A stretch of 64,000 nucleotides of DNA, taken from the NCBI RefSeq assembly GCF_003233725.1, contig NZ_QKQV01000004.1, positions 62,001 to 126,000 on the forward strand, read 5' to 3'. Position numbers and translations under genes: made by a program. The notes beneath the pieces were generated by a model that saw nothing but the letters and a program-made list of their open reading frames with translations, was not told the DNA's origin and did not search any database. Positions within the stretch are counted from its first letter, which is position 1, and every line of letters starts with the position of its first letter. Positions 33,647 through 41,991 of this stretch are shown one piece after another. This stretch comes from Mesonia sp. K7. Its GTDB lineage: Bacteria > Bacteroidota > Bacteroidia > Flavobacteriales > Flavobacteriaceae.

Positions 33647-36600
33647 ATCCTTTAAAATAATTGATTTTATTTGTAATCTTTCCATTCTCATCATATTCTA
33701 TAAACTCACCTTCTTTAATACCATCTACATACTGACCTGTTTCTTTTACTTTACCATTAGAGTAATAGCTTTTATATTCCCCGTTCAGCATATCTTCTTT
33801 ATAATTTAGTTCCTTTTTAATGTTTCCGTTTGGGTAATATGTAAAATAAATCCCGTCATTAAAACCATGATCATAATCTACCTCCATTTGTAACTTTCCG
33901 TCGGTATAGTAGGCTTTATATTTGCCATTCAAGAGCCCTTTTTCGTACTCCATCTCACGAGACACATTACCATTATGATGGTAGGCCTTTATTTTTCCTG
34001 ACTCATTCTCTAGAGGTATCATCTCTACTAATTCCTTATCTTTTCCTAAATAAGAGTACCCCATAAGTCTGCCATGATTATAATAGCGTATAAGCTGTAA
34101 TTCTCCTGTATAAGAATAATTTTTTCGCTCTCCATTTAAATCATCATTTACATAAGTGTTTTCGGTTTCAATTTGACCATTATCGTAATAATCTACCCAT
34201 GTTCCTTCTAGAGTACCTAGTTCATATGTGATCTCGTCTTTTAACTCGCCATTTTCATGGTATCGTTTTATTTTTCCGTGTAGGTTCCCCATAAGGTATG
34301 TGAGGTCCTCATCTGTGTTTCCGTTTTCATAAAAGTATTTCCAGTTTCCGTTTCTTTCCCCATTTACATAGTTTCCTTCAAATCTTTTTTCACCTGTAAA
34401 ATAGAAACCTTGAGATAGCCCGTGTTCAACTTGATAAGAATATTGGGTAGTTTGATAAAGTTCATTATTTAGTGCCTTAAGAGAAATCGTATAATCTGGT
34501 GTTGTAATATCGTGATCTATTTCTTCTAAAATTTTTTCATTCTGATTATAGTATATTATTTTAGAAAACTTTCCTTGATCATAAAACATTTCACGTTCTA
34601 ATTTACCATTAGGCGCATAATATTTTTGTTTTCCCCAGTAATTGTCTTTATGAAAAAACTCTATTGCTGCTAATTTTCCATTAGAATAATATGTTTTCCA
34701 TTCTCCTTGTCTTTCTCCGTCTTTATAATAACCCTCATTTTTTATGTTTTTATTTCTGTAGAAAGAGCTATAATAACCTTGAATAGTATCATTTTTATAC
34801 TTATATAACTCTCTAACAACACCATTTAGGTAATAAGAGGTATAAACACCTTGCACTTTATTATCAATATAATCTCCTTCACTTTCTAATATACCGTTGT
34901 CGTTATAAAATTTCCAGTGCCCGATTTTTCCTCCAGAAACATCATATTTACCTTCAGTTTCTATCTGACCGTAAGGAGAAAAAGACCTATAAAAAAACTC
35001 GCCTCCTTTTTTTCTGTCTTCCATTATAACTTTACCCTCTTTATTATAGGAGCGATAAGCTATGATATCTCCTTTTTTATAGTCGTATTCTATTGTAAGC
35101 AAACCATCTTTATCGTAAACTTTGTAAACACCATCTATTCTACCGTTTTTATAGGTAACTTCTTCGCTTAGGACTCCATGTTTAAAGTAGTTCTTCCACA
35201 AACCAACCTGTTCGCCTTGATTGTATTTTCCTTCTTGTTTTAATTTTCCGTTTGGCCAATATGATTTAAAATCTCCATGGTAAACACCATCAAGATAGTT
35301 TGCTTCAAACATCACTTTGTTATTTAGGTAAAAGCCTTTTTCGTGACCTTGACGAAGATTATTCTTAAAATTGGAAGTTGAATATTTATCTCCAGTGGCA
35401 TAATTTTCTACAAAGCTTCCGTTTGCCTCTCCTTTTGAATATTCGACTAAAAATTCTGCAGGCAATACATCTCCGACTTTGAAATAAGCTTTGTATAGTC
35501 CTGCTATTTCTCCTTCTTTAAACACCTTTTCTTGAATTAAAGCTCCCTCTTCATTATAATATGTGAACTTCCCATCTGCTTTTCCGTTTTTATAGTTTAA
35601 AAGGGTTTCTTTCCTTCCATTTTCATAAAAAGATTCATATAAACCGTGGAGCTCATTATTTTTATACACACCCTTTTCCTTAACATTTCCGTTATTGTAG
35701 AACCATTCCCATACACCGTTCTTTTCTCCATTTTTAAAAGCTCCTTTTGCTGAGATATTTCCGTTTTCTGTATAGAAAGTATAATCTCCTGTGGCTTTCT
35801 CGTTTTGTATAGCACCGTACGAAACTATACGACCCTCATGGTAAAGAAAATTCTTATCCTTTTCATTTGTAACGAGGTAACTGTTTTCTGAAAGCAACTC
35901 TGAATATTTATTTTTAAACTTATCTAAAAATTCAATTATGCCTTCTATATTTTTTTCTACATCTTTTTTATAGCTCTCGTTTTCTATAGAATAAGAAATT
36001 GTATAGATAAATTCTTCGAAGTAATCGTTTTCTGATATCCAATTAAAAAGTGGTACATATATTTCAGACCAAACTGTTTTTTCTTTTCCTGGGCTGTAAT
36101 TTTTTAAACCTTCCAACAAAAGATGGTTTTGTTTGGTTAAGGCTAAATCTATTTTATGATCTACTTCATAATCACTATTTAATGCTACTCTATTCGATAA
36201 AATAAGATCTAGTTCTTTAAACCCTTTTGCCTTAAAAGCAGATTCTAATGCTGGGTTTGCTTGGTTTGGGTTTTTATTTTTAGCTATATCATTTGCAGCT
36301 TTAAGCACATAAAAAGTGTTTTCTCCTTCAGGGTTAAGAATTAAATACATATTTACACACATAAGCGCCTGAGTAATACGCTCTTGTTTATAAAACATGT
36401 CAGCAAGCTCAGTGTATGAGCTAACATTAATAGGACTATAAAAAATTGTTTTTTCTTGCCAATCTATACTTTCTCTTATTTTTTCTGATCTTCTTAGAGC
36501 AACTGCCTTATTATAATTTAAGGTTTCATTTTTAGGATAATACTGCAAACCATCTTCATAAACCTCTAATGCTTTATCCATTTTTTCTTGTCTTAAGTAT

Positions 36601-36914
36601 GCCGTTCCTAGATTTACATAAAAAGACTCTAAATTTTCATAGTCTTTTTTTTCTATTCCTTCTTGACAAACTTTTGCAACATTTTCAAAATCTTCTAATT
36701 GTAAGTAACAATAAGATTTAGTTACTAAAAAATCTGTGTAAGTTGAATCATTCGGATGTACTTTTTCAATTTCTTGAATTGCCCTTTTATAATCAGATTT
36801 ATCAATAAAATCGTAAACATTTATAGCTAACTCTTCGATATCTACATAGTTGATGTTTTCTTGAGCATGGAGGTTGAAGCTTACAAATAGCAACAGGAGT
36901 AATAGTTTTTTCAT
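33633..36914 (-). CDS. Exported TPR and MORN-repeat (YwqK-like) giant protein
   Basis: The 1093-aa protein has a signal peptide (1-17, ending LHAQ), TPR-like helices (about 20-210), a helical middle (about 215-345) and then some 28 repeats of about 23 residues following the pattern YxNGxxxxExxYxxGxxxGxWxxY, from about 355 to the end. Such repeats are called MORN or YwqK-antitoxin-like. They form an elongated beta-sheet, suggesting a scaffold or surface-binding rod. It is the first gene of an operon with two DUF3857 proteins and is unusually long for this repeat family. Confidence 0.85.
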   Translation of the reverse strand: MKKLLLLLLFVSFNLHAQENINYVDIEELAINVYDFIDKSDYKRAIQEIEKVHPNDSTYTDFLVTKSYCYLQLEDFENVAKVCQEGIEKKDYENLESFYVNLGTAYLRQEKMDKALEVYEDGLQYYPKNETLNYNKAVALRRSEKIRESIDWQEKTIFYSPINVSSYTELADMFYKQERITQALMCVNMYLILNPEGENTFYVLKAANDIAKNKNPNQANPALESAFKAKGFKELDLILSNRVALNSDYEVDHKIDLALTKQNHLLLEGLKNYSPGKEKTVWSEIYVPLFNWISENDYFEEFIYTISYSIENESYKKDVEKNIEGIIEFLDKFKNKYSELLSENSYLVTNEKDKNFLYHEGRIVSYGAIQNEKATGDYTFYTENGNISAKGAFKNGEKNGVWEWFYNNGNVKEKGVYKNNELHGLYESFYENGRKETLLNYKNGKADGKFTYYNEEGALIQEKVFKEGEIAGLYKAYFKVGDVLPAEFLVEYSKGEANGSFVENYATGDKYSTSNFKNNLRQGHEKGFYLNNKVMFEANYLDGVYHGDFKSYWPNGKLKQEGKYNQGEQVGLWKNYFKHGVLSEEVTYKNGRIDGVYKVYDKDGLLTIEYDYKKGDIIAYRSYNKEGKVIMEDRKKGGEFFYRSFSPYGQIETEGKYDVSGGKIGHWKFYNDNGILESEGDYIDNKVQGVYTSYYLNGVVRELYKYKNDTIQGYYSSFYRNKNIKNEGYYKDGERQGEWKTYYSNGKLAAIEFFHKDNYWGKQKYYAPNGKLEREMFYDQGKFSKIIYYNQNEKILEEIDHDITTPDYTISLKALNNELYQTTQYSYQVEHGLSQGFYFTGEKRFEGNYVNGERNGNWKYFYENGNTDEDLTYLMGNLHGKIKRYHENGELKDEITYELGTLEGTWVDYYDNGQIETENTYVNDDLNGERKNYSYTGELQLIRYYNHGRLMGYSYLGKDKELVEMIPLENESGKIKAYHHNGNVSREMEYEKGLLNGKYKAYYTDGKLQMEVDYDHGFNDGIYFTYYPNGNIKKELNYKEDMLNGEYKSYYSNGKVKETGQYVDGIKEGEFIEYDENGKITNKINYFKGYAYK

Positions 36915-37086
36915 TAGGAAGTTAGGGGTTATTATATTATAAAATCAAAAACTTATAAAGTTCACAAATACATGAAAATTATAAAATTTTGTTAAAATAC
37001 AATAATATAAAAATGTTGGGATATAAAAAAGAAACCTTAATATTTCATTCTCAATATTATTAGATTTTAAGAGAACTTGTGATCTA

Positions 37087-37737
37087 TTAAATAAGATTAT
37101 GTCGCTTTGCCTTTTGTACGGCTTCTATTTTACTGTGTACGTGAAGTTTTTTATAGATGTTTTCGATGTGCTTTCTAATGGTACTTGGCGAAAGAATAAG
37201 GTTCTCGGCAATTTTTGTGTAACTCAAACCTTTACTAAGTTGTTCTAGCACTTGTGTTTCTCTATCAGAAAGTGTTATTTCTTCTTGATCTTTTACATTT
37301 TCGATACCAGTAGGGTTTCTCAATAATTTTAGCGTCTTTAAGGCTATTGAAGGATTCATCGCTGCACCTCCGCTTAGGGTTTCTATAATACCTTTATACA
37401 ACAAATCGGGATGGATTTCTTTGAGCAAATAACCATCTGCTCCGGCTTTTATGGCTTTGAAAATGTTTTCGTCGTTATCAAAAGCCGTTAACATAATAAT
37501 TTTGATCTGTGGATATTTTTGCTTGACAATTTCTGTGGCTTCAATACCATTAAGCACCGGCATTTCTATATCCATAAGCAACACATCGATACGACAATCT
37601 TCTTCTAATTGACTTAGCAATTCTCCGCCATTTAAAGCCGTAACTTTTATAAATATGTCTTCAAAGAAAGAAAGTTTTTCTTTGATAGCACTAATTAAAA
37701 AAGAATTGTCATCTATGATACCTACTTTTATATTCAT
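37087..37737 (-). CDS. LuxR/NarL-family response regulator
   Basis: The 216-aa protein has a receiver domain (1-120) with DD at 9-10, phospho-acceptor Asp in LLMDIEMPVLNG (about 56), Thr in IMLTAFD and Lys in YLLKEIHP. The C-terminal LuxR helix-turn-helix (about 150-212) contains LSDRETQVLEQLSKGLSYTK and STIRKHIENIYKKL. It probably pairs with the TPR histidine kinase upstream, from which it is separated by an 83-aa gene, and may bind the GGGCAATTGCC palindromes near the lipoprotein gene (inference). Confidence 0.93.
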   Translation of the reverse strand: MNIKVGIIDDNSFLISAIKEKLSFFEDIFIKVTALNGGELLSQLEEDCRIDVLLMDIEMPVLNGIEATEIVKQKYPQIKIIMLTAFDNDENIFKAIKAGADGYLLKEIHPDLLYKGIIETLSGGAAMNPSIALKTLKLLRNPTGIENVKDQEEITLSDRETQVLEQLSKGLSYTKIAENLILSPSTIRKHIENIYKKLHVHSKIEAVQKAKRHNLI

Positions 37738-37768
37738 AACTTAAAAATATGTAAATCTACTTGTTAAC

Positions 37769-38020
37769 CTATTCTATTCTAATCGTATTTTGTGGGACTA
37801 AAACTTCCGATAAATTGTATTCTAAAAAACTATAGTTAGCTAATCTTTCCTGCCTATTTTGTATGTAATTTCTATTCAAATTTATTTTACCCTCAAGCTT
37901 TTTTACAATACACTCATGCCTTTCTCTTATAATTTTTGAAGTTAACTTAAAATAACAATGCGTAAAAACAAAAGCAAACAAGACCAAGACCAATAAAAAA
38001 TTGTACTGGATAAAAACCAT
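37769..38020 (-). CDS. Small single-pass membrane protein between regulator and kinase (83 aa)
   Basis: The 83-aa protein has one N-terminal membrane helix (about 5-25, NFLLVLVLFAFVFTHCYF) and a basic, Arg/Lys/Asn-rich soluble tail. No family is recognised. It lies 31 bp upstream of the response-regulator gene and 46 bp after the histidine kinase stop, all on the same strand. It could be an accessory of the two-component system, such as a kinase modulator, but this is only inferred from position. Confidence 0.6.
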   Translation of the reverse strand: MVFIQYNFLLVLVLFAFVFTHCYFKLTSKIIRERHECIVKKLEGKINLNRNYIQNRQERLANYSFLEYNLSEVLVPQNTIRIE

Positions 38021-38066
38021 AGCTGTATTTTATGATAAAGGTAATTGTTTAAGTTAGTATTATCTA

Positions 38067-40145
38067 TTAGGCATTTGCCCTAATTTTGGTTAATGGCAGC
38101 TTTACTTCTACTTGAGTTCCATGATTTTTTTCTGAGGCAATTTTTGAAAATCCTTCGAGCTCTTTTGCTCTTTTCCTGATGTTGTTTAAACCGTTGGTAG
38201 AAGTATGTTGAGATGTTTCAAATCCTTTTCCGTTATCGGAAATCATTAACGACAAGTAATTATTATCTACATTAAACACCACTTCTATTAATTCTGCATA
38301 AGCGTGCTTGACAGCGTTATTTACACTTTCTTGAATGATTCTATAAATATTTATTCCGGCAACTGAAGTAAACAAGGTCTGATCATTTATAGCTCCTTTT
38401 GTTTGAAATTTCACCTCAGTATTCTGCGATGCAACTCCTGCTTTTTCTATAAAATTCTGAATCCTAGTTTTAAGATCTTCAACAGAAATATTGTCTTTAT
38501 TTAAAGCCCAAACGGTATCACGAAGTTCATAAATAGTACTTGTGGTGAAATCGCTTATAAAACCCAATTTACGACTAAGTTCTTGATTTTTATCATTATA
38601 TCTAAAATTAAGGCTATCTATAGATGAAATGATAAATGTAAGTTGCGAACCTATGTTGTCGTGCAAATCTCTCGAAATACGGAGCCTTTGTTCTTGTAGT
38701 TTATTCTGGGTTTCTATTTTGGCAAGGGCAACTTTAAGTTCACTTTCCTTTTTTAACTGTCTATTTTTAAGTCTCTGCTGATTGTATACTAAAAAACCTA
38801 TCAACCCTAAAATTACAGCCAAGGCAATACCTGCTAAAAATAAAATATGTTTTCTTTTTACCTGTAAATCTTTTTCTATAAGCTCTGCTTTTTGTGCAAG
38901 TATCTGGTTCTCTTTCTTTTCTGTTTCGTAAACTGTTTCTATTTCTTTAAACTCTTTTTGCTTTTCTACAGACATGAGACTATCAGATATGTTATGATAT
39001 ATTTCTCTTGTAATAAAAGCTTGTTCATAGTTTTTTTGTTTTAAGTAGATATCGCTAAGTAACTTATTGATGTAACCTTGCTCACTTTTATACTTTAAAG
39101 AATCTGCCAATTTTTCTAAAGGAATCAGTACAGACTTAGCTTTTATATCATCATTTAAAGCATCGTATGTTTTTGCTAATTGATACTTAAAATGAAAACG
39201 AGTATCAGGATAATATTGAAACTCATCTAAAAGAGGTTTATTCTTTTCTAAAATTTCTTTTGATTGCTGATATTTTTTTTCTTTTAATAGTATTTCTGAA
39301 TGCTCTATACTCAAAGGCAGGCTAAAACTCTTGTATCCTGTCGTGTCTATGATTTCCTGGGTATGCTTTAGATGAACTTTAGCTTCTTCAAAATCACCAG
39401 AAACAAACTCTTTTTTAGCTACAGCTAAATATGCTCGCAACCACACTTCTTTATCGTCATCTTGCAATGCTGTATGTAGAGCCTTGTATGCATATTCTTT
39501 AGATTTATTAACATTTCCCATCGCATCATAAACTGCCACAAGACTATTAAACACTGTAGCTTTGATGTATAAATATCGTGTTGTATCTGCTAATTTTTCT
39601 GCCTCATGAAAATTGACAAGAGCTTCTGAATTATCATTTTTCTCATAATATAGGTTTCCTATATTAATGTAGCCTATCAAGACGCCTATTCCATCATTGT
39701 CTCTTTTATAGAGCTTAGTAGCTTTATTATAGTGATATAAAGAACTGTCTATAAAATCGTTGACATGGTACGCTTCTGCTAATTCACTATGTAAATGTGC
39801 ATCGATAGACTTATCATTCAATTTGTTTTTAGGAAGAGCTTTAAAATACTCTAAGCCCTTCTTAAAAAAATACCTAGAACTATCAAGCTCACTAGAATAT
39901 CCTTTTTGAGAAACTAACTTCCTATAAAAATAACCAATATCAACATCAAAATCTTTCTGATAGGCAGCTTCCAAACCTAGGTGCAAAGCTTGAGAAGCTT
40001 TTTTTCCATCTATATATCTATTGTTCCAAGCCTCAATTTTATAAAACCTTATTAAAGAATCTAATGGAGTTAAATTATCTTCTTTTTGTGCAAAACAAAA
40101 AAGAAAGGGGCATAAAAAAAGTGCTGCAAAAATAAATTTTCGCAT
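38067..40145 (-). CDS. TPR-domain sensor histidine kinase (HisKA_3 type)
   Basis: The 692-aa kinase has a signal peptide (1-19), periplasmic TPR repeats (about 60-400), one membrane helix (about 437-457, HILFLAGIALAVILGLIGFLVY), then a dimerisation helix with the phospho-His in ISRDLHDNIGSQL and an HATPase domain with N-box IIQESVNNAVKHA and G-box ISDNGKGF. This is the common Bacteroidetes partner of LuxR-type regulators. No ligand can be read from the TPRs. A 19-nt inverted repeat lies upstream of its start. Confidence 0.93.
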   Translation of the reverse strand: MRKFIFAALFLCPFLFCFAQKEDNLTPLDSLIRFYKIEAWNNRYIDGKKASQALHLGLEAAYQKDFDVDIGYFYRKLVSQKGYSSELDSSRYFFKKGLEYFKALPKNKLNDKSIDAHLHSELAEAYHVNDFIDSSLYHYNKATKLYKRDNDGIGVLIGYINIGNLYYEKNDNSEALVNFHEAEKLADTTRYLYIKATVFNSLVAVYDAMGNVNKSKEYAYKALHTALQDDDKEVWLRAYLAVAKKEFVSGDFEEAKVHLKHTQEIIDTTGYKSFSLPLSIEHSEILLKEKKYQQSKEILEKNKPLLDEFQYYPDTRFHFKYQLAKTYDALNDDIKAKSVLIPLEKLADSLKYKSEQGYINKLLSDIYLKQKNYEQAFITREIYHNISDSLMSVEKQKEFKEIETVYETEKKENQILAQKAELIEKDLQVKRKHILFLAGIALAVILGLIGFLVYNQQRLKNRQLKKESELKVALAKIETQNKLQEQRLRISRDLHDNIGSQLTFIISSIDSLNFRYNDKNQELSRKLGFISDFTTSTIYELRDTVWALNKDNISVEDLKTRIQNFIEKAGVASQNTEVKFQTKGAINDQTLFTSVAGINIYRIIQESVNNAVKHAYAELIEVVFNVDNNYLSLMISDNGKGFETSQHTSTNGLNNIRKRAKELEGFSKIASEKNHGTQVEVKLPLTKIRANA

Positions 40146-40172
40146 AAGTTGGTTGATTTTAGTATCTTAAAT

Positions 40173-40191
40173 ATATCATTTTTAATGATAT
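40173..40191. repeat. Inverted repeat upstream of the histidine kinase gene
   Basis: ATATCATT-TTT-AATGATAT, an 8-bp perfect stem 28-46 bp upstream of the kinase start. It may be an operator or mRNA hairpin; it lacks a GC core, so a terminator is unlikely. Confidence 0.5.
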
Positions 40192-40196
40192 GTCTC

Positions 40197-40236
40197 ACAA
40201 AAAAACCGGAAACCACATTAAAATGATATTCCGGTT
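40197..40236 (-). terminator. Terminator of the DUF6252-like lipoprotein gene
   Basis: On the minus strand AACCGGAA pairs with TTCCGGTT across a 17-nt loop, followed by a run of seven T. A smaller hairpin (CTCAA/TTGAG) lies just before it. Confidence 0.65.
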
Positions 40237-40280
40237 CCACATAAAAACCTCAAGTTTGAGAGTTTTAATGTTTTTATTTC

Positions 40281-40808
40281 TTACTGTTTCTTTACATTAA
40301 ATGAACCTGAAGTCACATTAACTGTATCATTCTCATCATCTTGATTTCGAGCTTCGAAAAAGAAAGTTCCTTTTACATATTCGCCTTCGTCTTCAGATAC
40401 TTGAATTTCTCCTACAAGTCCGCCTCCTTCAAAAGGAGCAACCCAAGTAGTTGTCTCTGAGTTTTGCGGATTGTTCATATCTACATCTATTTCTATATAA
40501 GATGCAGAAATCATTACGTTTCCTTCATCACCATTAATCTCATAAGTTCCTGGACCTTCGTAAACGCTATGCATCATTAAATGAACAGCTCGACCGTCAG
40601 CATCATTCCCTTGAATAACCAGAGATGTTGTTCCTCCTGCTTCTACTAAAGATGCAAATGAGGTCATGCTTAAAGAGTTAAAAGCACTACCATTTACACT
40701 AGCTTCTATCGTGCCTTCTGCGGCAGACCCTCCAGAACCACCATCGTCGCTACTACTACAACTAACCAAAAAGGTTAAGCTCAAACATAAATAAAGTAAT
40801 TTTTTCAT
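40281..40808 (-). CDS. DUF6252-like lipoprotein
   Basis: The 175-aa protein has a lipoprotein signal peptide with lipobox LVSC (Cys18) followed by SSSDDGGSGG, which fits the surface-export signal of Bacteroidetes lipoproteins. The rest is acidic and beta-rich (GTIEASVNGSAFNSLSMTSF, GPGTYEINGDEGNVMISASY, VKGTFFFEARN), resembling DUF6252. Likely surface-exposed, function unknown. It lies upstream of the histidine kinase gene and has a well-formed promoter with a palindrome just before the -33 box. Confidence 0.8.
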   Translation of the reverse strand: MKKLLYLCLSLTFLVSCSSSDDGGSGGSAAEGTIEASVNGSAFNSLSMTSFASLVEAGGTTSLVIQGNDADGRAVHLMMHSVYEGPGTYEINGDEGNVMISASYIEIDVDMNNPQNSETTTWVAPFEGGGLVGEIQVSEDEGEYVKGTFFFEARNQDDENDTVNVTSGSFNVKKQ

Positions 40809-40836
40809 GGTTTTTATATTTATTGGTTTATGGTTT

Positions 40837-40867
40837 CAAAAGTAGACGGAAGATTAACTTATAACAA
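40837..40867 (-). promoter_or_regulatory. Proximal promoter of the lipoprotein gene
   Basis: On the minus strand TTG (40865-40867), 20 nt, then TACTTTTG (40837-40844). It matches the Bacteroidetes consensus and lies 28 bp upstream of the start codon. Confidence 0.7.
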
Positions 40868-40883
40868 TAGGGCAATTGCCCTA
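40868..40883. promoter_or_regulatory. Palindromic regulator site, copy 1
   Basis: TAGGGCAATTGCCCTA is a perfect 16-bp palindrome abutting the -33 box of the lipoprotein promoter. This placement is typical of an activator site. Confidence 0.6.
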
Positions 40884-40912
40884 AAAAAATAAACCGAGAA
40901 AAATCTCGGTTT
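40884..40912 (-). terminator. Intrinsic terminator between GSCFA and lipoprotein genes
   Basis: On the minus strand AAACCGAG-ATTTTT-CTCGGTTT is followed by ATTTTTTT. It can end the alaS/GSCFA transcript or a short RNA from the distal promoter. Confidence 0.75.
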
Positions 40913-40988
40913 AATGGTTGAAGTTGACTTCATTTTATAAAAGTCTGCTGATTTAAAAAATTACCCCTAAAATTAAAAAGCATTTCTT
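40885..40988 (-). ncRNA. Candidate small RNA of about 100 nt
   Basis: This stretch runs on the minus strand from just after the distal promoter (TAAGTTTG at 40994-41001) to the intrinsic terminator at 40884-40912. It has no convincing ORF; only frames of 17 and 24 codons exist. It could be a regulated small RNA or simply the 3' untranslated region of GSCFA. Confidence 0.35.
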
Positions 40989-40993
40989 CAATT

Positions 40994-41024
40994 CAAACTT
41001 ATAAGAAAAAAGTTACTTATAGAA
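40994..41024 (-). promoter_or_regulatory. Distal promoter with the same architecture
   Basis: On the minus strand TTC (41022-41024), 20 nt, then TAAGTTTG (40994-41001). It has the same spacing as the proximal promoter and the same palindrome directly upstream. Confidence 0.5.
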
Positions 41025-41040
41025 TAGGGCAATTGCCTTA
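41025..41040. promoter_or_regulatory. Palindromic regulator site, copy 2
   Basis: TAGGGCAATTGCCTTA, with 14 of 16 bases identical to copy 1. ACTTATA lies at a similar distance on the promoter side of both copies. Confidence 0.55.
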
Positions 41041-41043
41041 TAA

Positions 41044-41991
41044 TTAGAAAGTGATGTGGGAATATTTCTTCCGAATAGCTGTTTTTTGCTTTTCTAGATC
41101 TGCCAAAAACTTCTGATATTGCTCAGTCTCTGGATTAAAAACTTTATGTAATAAACCTTTCTGGATACTATCGATCTGCTTTAAATCTTGTTCTATATTA
41201 AGATCAAACCAAGTAGTTTTGAATTTTTCCCAAATGTAATCGATAGCCAATTGATTAGGATGCAATAAATCTGCTGCATAAAAACGATAATCGCGTAACT
41301 CATCCAACAGCAACTCATAGCTTGGAAAATAACCCATCTCAGCATTTTCTTTGATTAGTTGATGAACAGCTACCACCAAATTGGCTTTACTCTGCTGGTT
41401 TTCGACAAAACCATCTTTAAGGTGTCGCACAGGAGAAACCGTAAAAACTACTTTTGCTTGCGGGTTGATTTGATGAATGTTTACACTCATTCGCTTTAAA
41501 CTTTCGCGGATATTTTCGCTCGAGATCAATTCTTTTTGAAATTCCGATTGCGGAATTTTATGACAATTGGCCACATATTGCCTTTTCTCCTTATGAGAAT
41601 ACACCCAAGAAGTCCCCAAGGTAATAAAAACATGAGTGCTTTCTTTTAGAAAATTTTGAGTTAGCTCTAATTGCGTTTGAAGGTTTTTAAAGACCACTTC
41701 TTTATCTACACCATTGTGTTTAGAATGTGCATCTAATGAAAGCCAAACTTCGTTATGACGAAGTAAACTTTCTTCATCAAAAGTTTTATTTTCGACCACA
41801 AAGTCAATGAATTTTTCGATACCGTACGGATGAAACAAAATCCCAAACGGATTTTGAAGAGTTTGAAATTTAAAATAATCAAATTTTGCTCCTATATTTT
41901 CCGAAAAACAAGAACCAAGCAAGAGAATTTTAGAATCCAAATTAATTTTTGGCTGTTCTTCCTTTATAGGTATTTGAGTAGATAGCTTCAA
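41044..41991 (-). CDS. GSCFA domain protein
   Basis: The 315-aa protein carries the name-giving motif LLGSCFSENIG (about 30) followed by the family's FQTLQNPFGILFHPYGIE, with later conserved segments FITLGTSWVY and VVFTVSPVRHLKDGF. GSCFA proteins are SGNH-hydrolase-like and their substrate is unknown. The C-terminal DLLHPNQLAIDYIW provides a putative catalytic His. It begins directly after the alaS stop codon and is co-transcribed with it. Confidence 0.92.
   Translation of the reverse strand: MKLSTQIPIKEEQPKINLDSKILLLGSCFSENIGAKFDYFKFQTLQNPFGILFHPYGIEKFIDFVVENKTFDEESLLRHNEVWLSLDAHSKHNGVDKEVVFKNLQTQLELTQNFLKESTHVFITLGTSWVYSHKEKRQYVANCHKIPQSEFQKELISSENIRESLKRMSVNIHQINPQAKVVFTVSPVRHLKDGFVENQQSKANLVVAVHQLIKENAEMGYFPSYELLLDELRDYRFYAADLLHPNQLAIDYIWEKFKTTWFDLNIEQDLKQIDSIQKGLLHKVFNPETEQYQKFLADLEKQKTAIRKKYSHITF

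Noticed and set aside
33633-36914. MORN protein as the antitoxin of a YwqK toxin-antitoxin system
   Set aside because: The name comes from the repeat family only. The protein is exported, very long and has no toxin gene next to it.
38067-38083. Third copy of the GGGCA palindrome at the end of the histidine kinase gene
   Set aside because: TTAGGGCAAATGCCTAA is an imperfect match fully inside the last codons and stop of the gene, with no promoter; probably chance.
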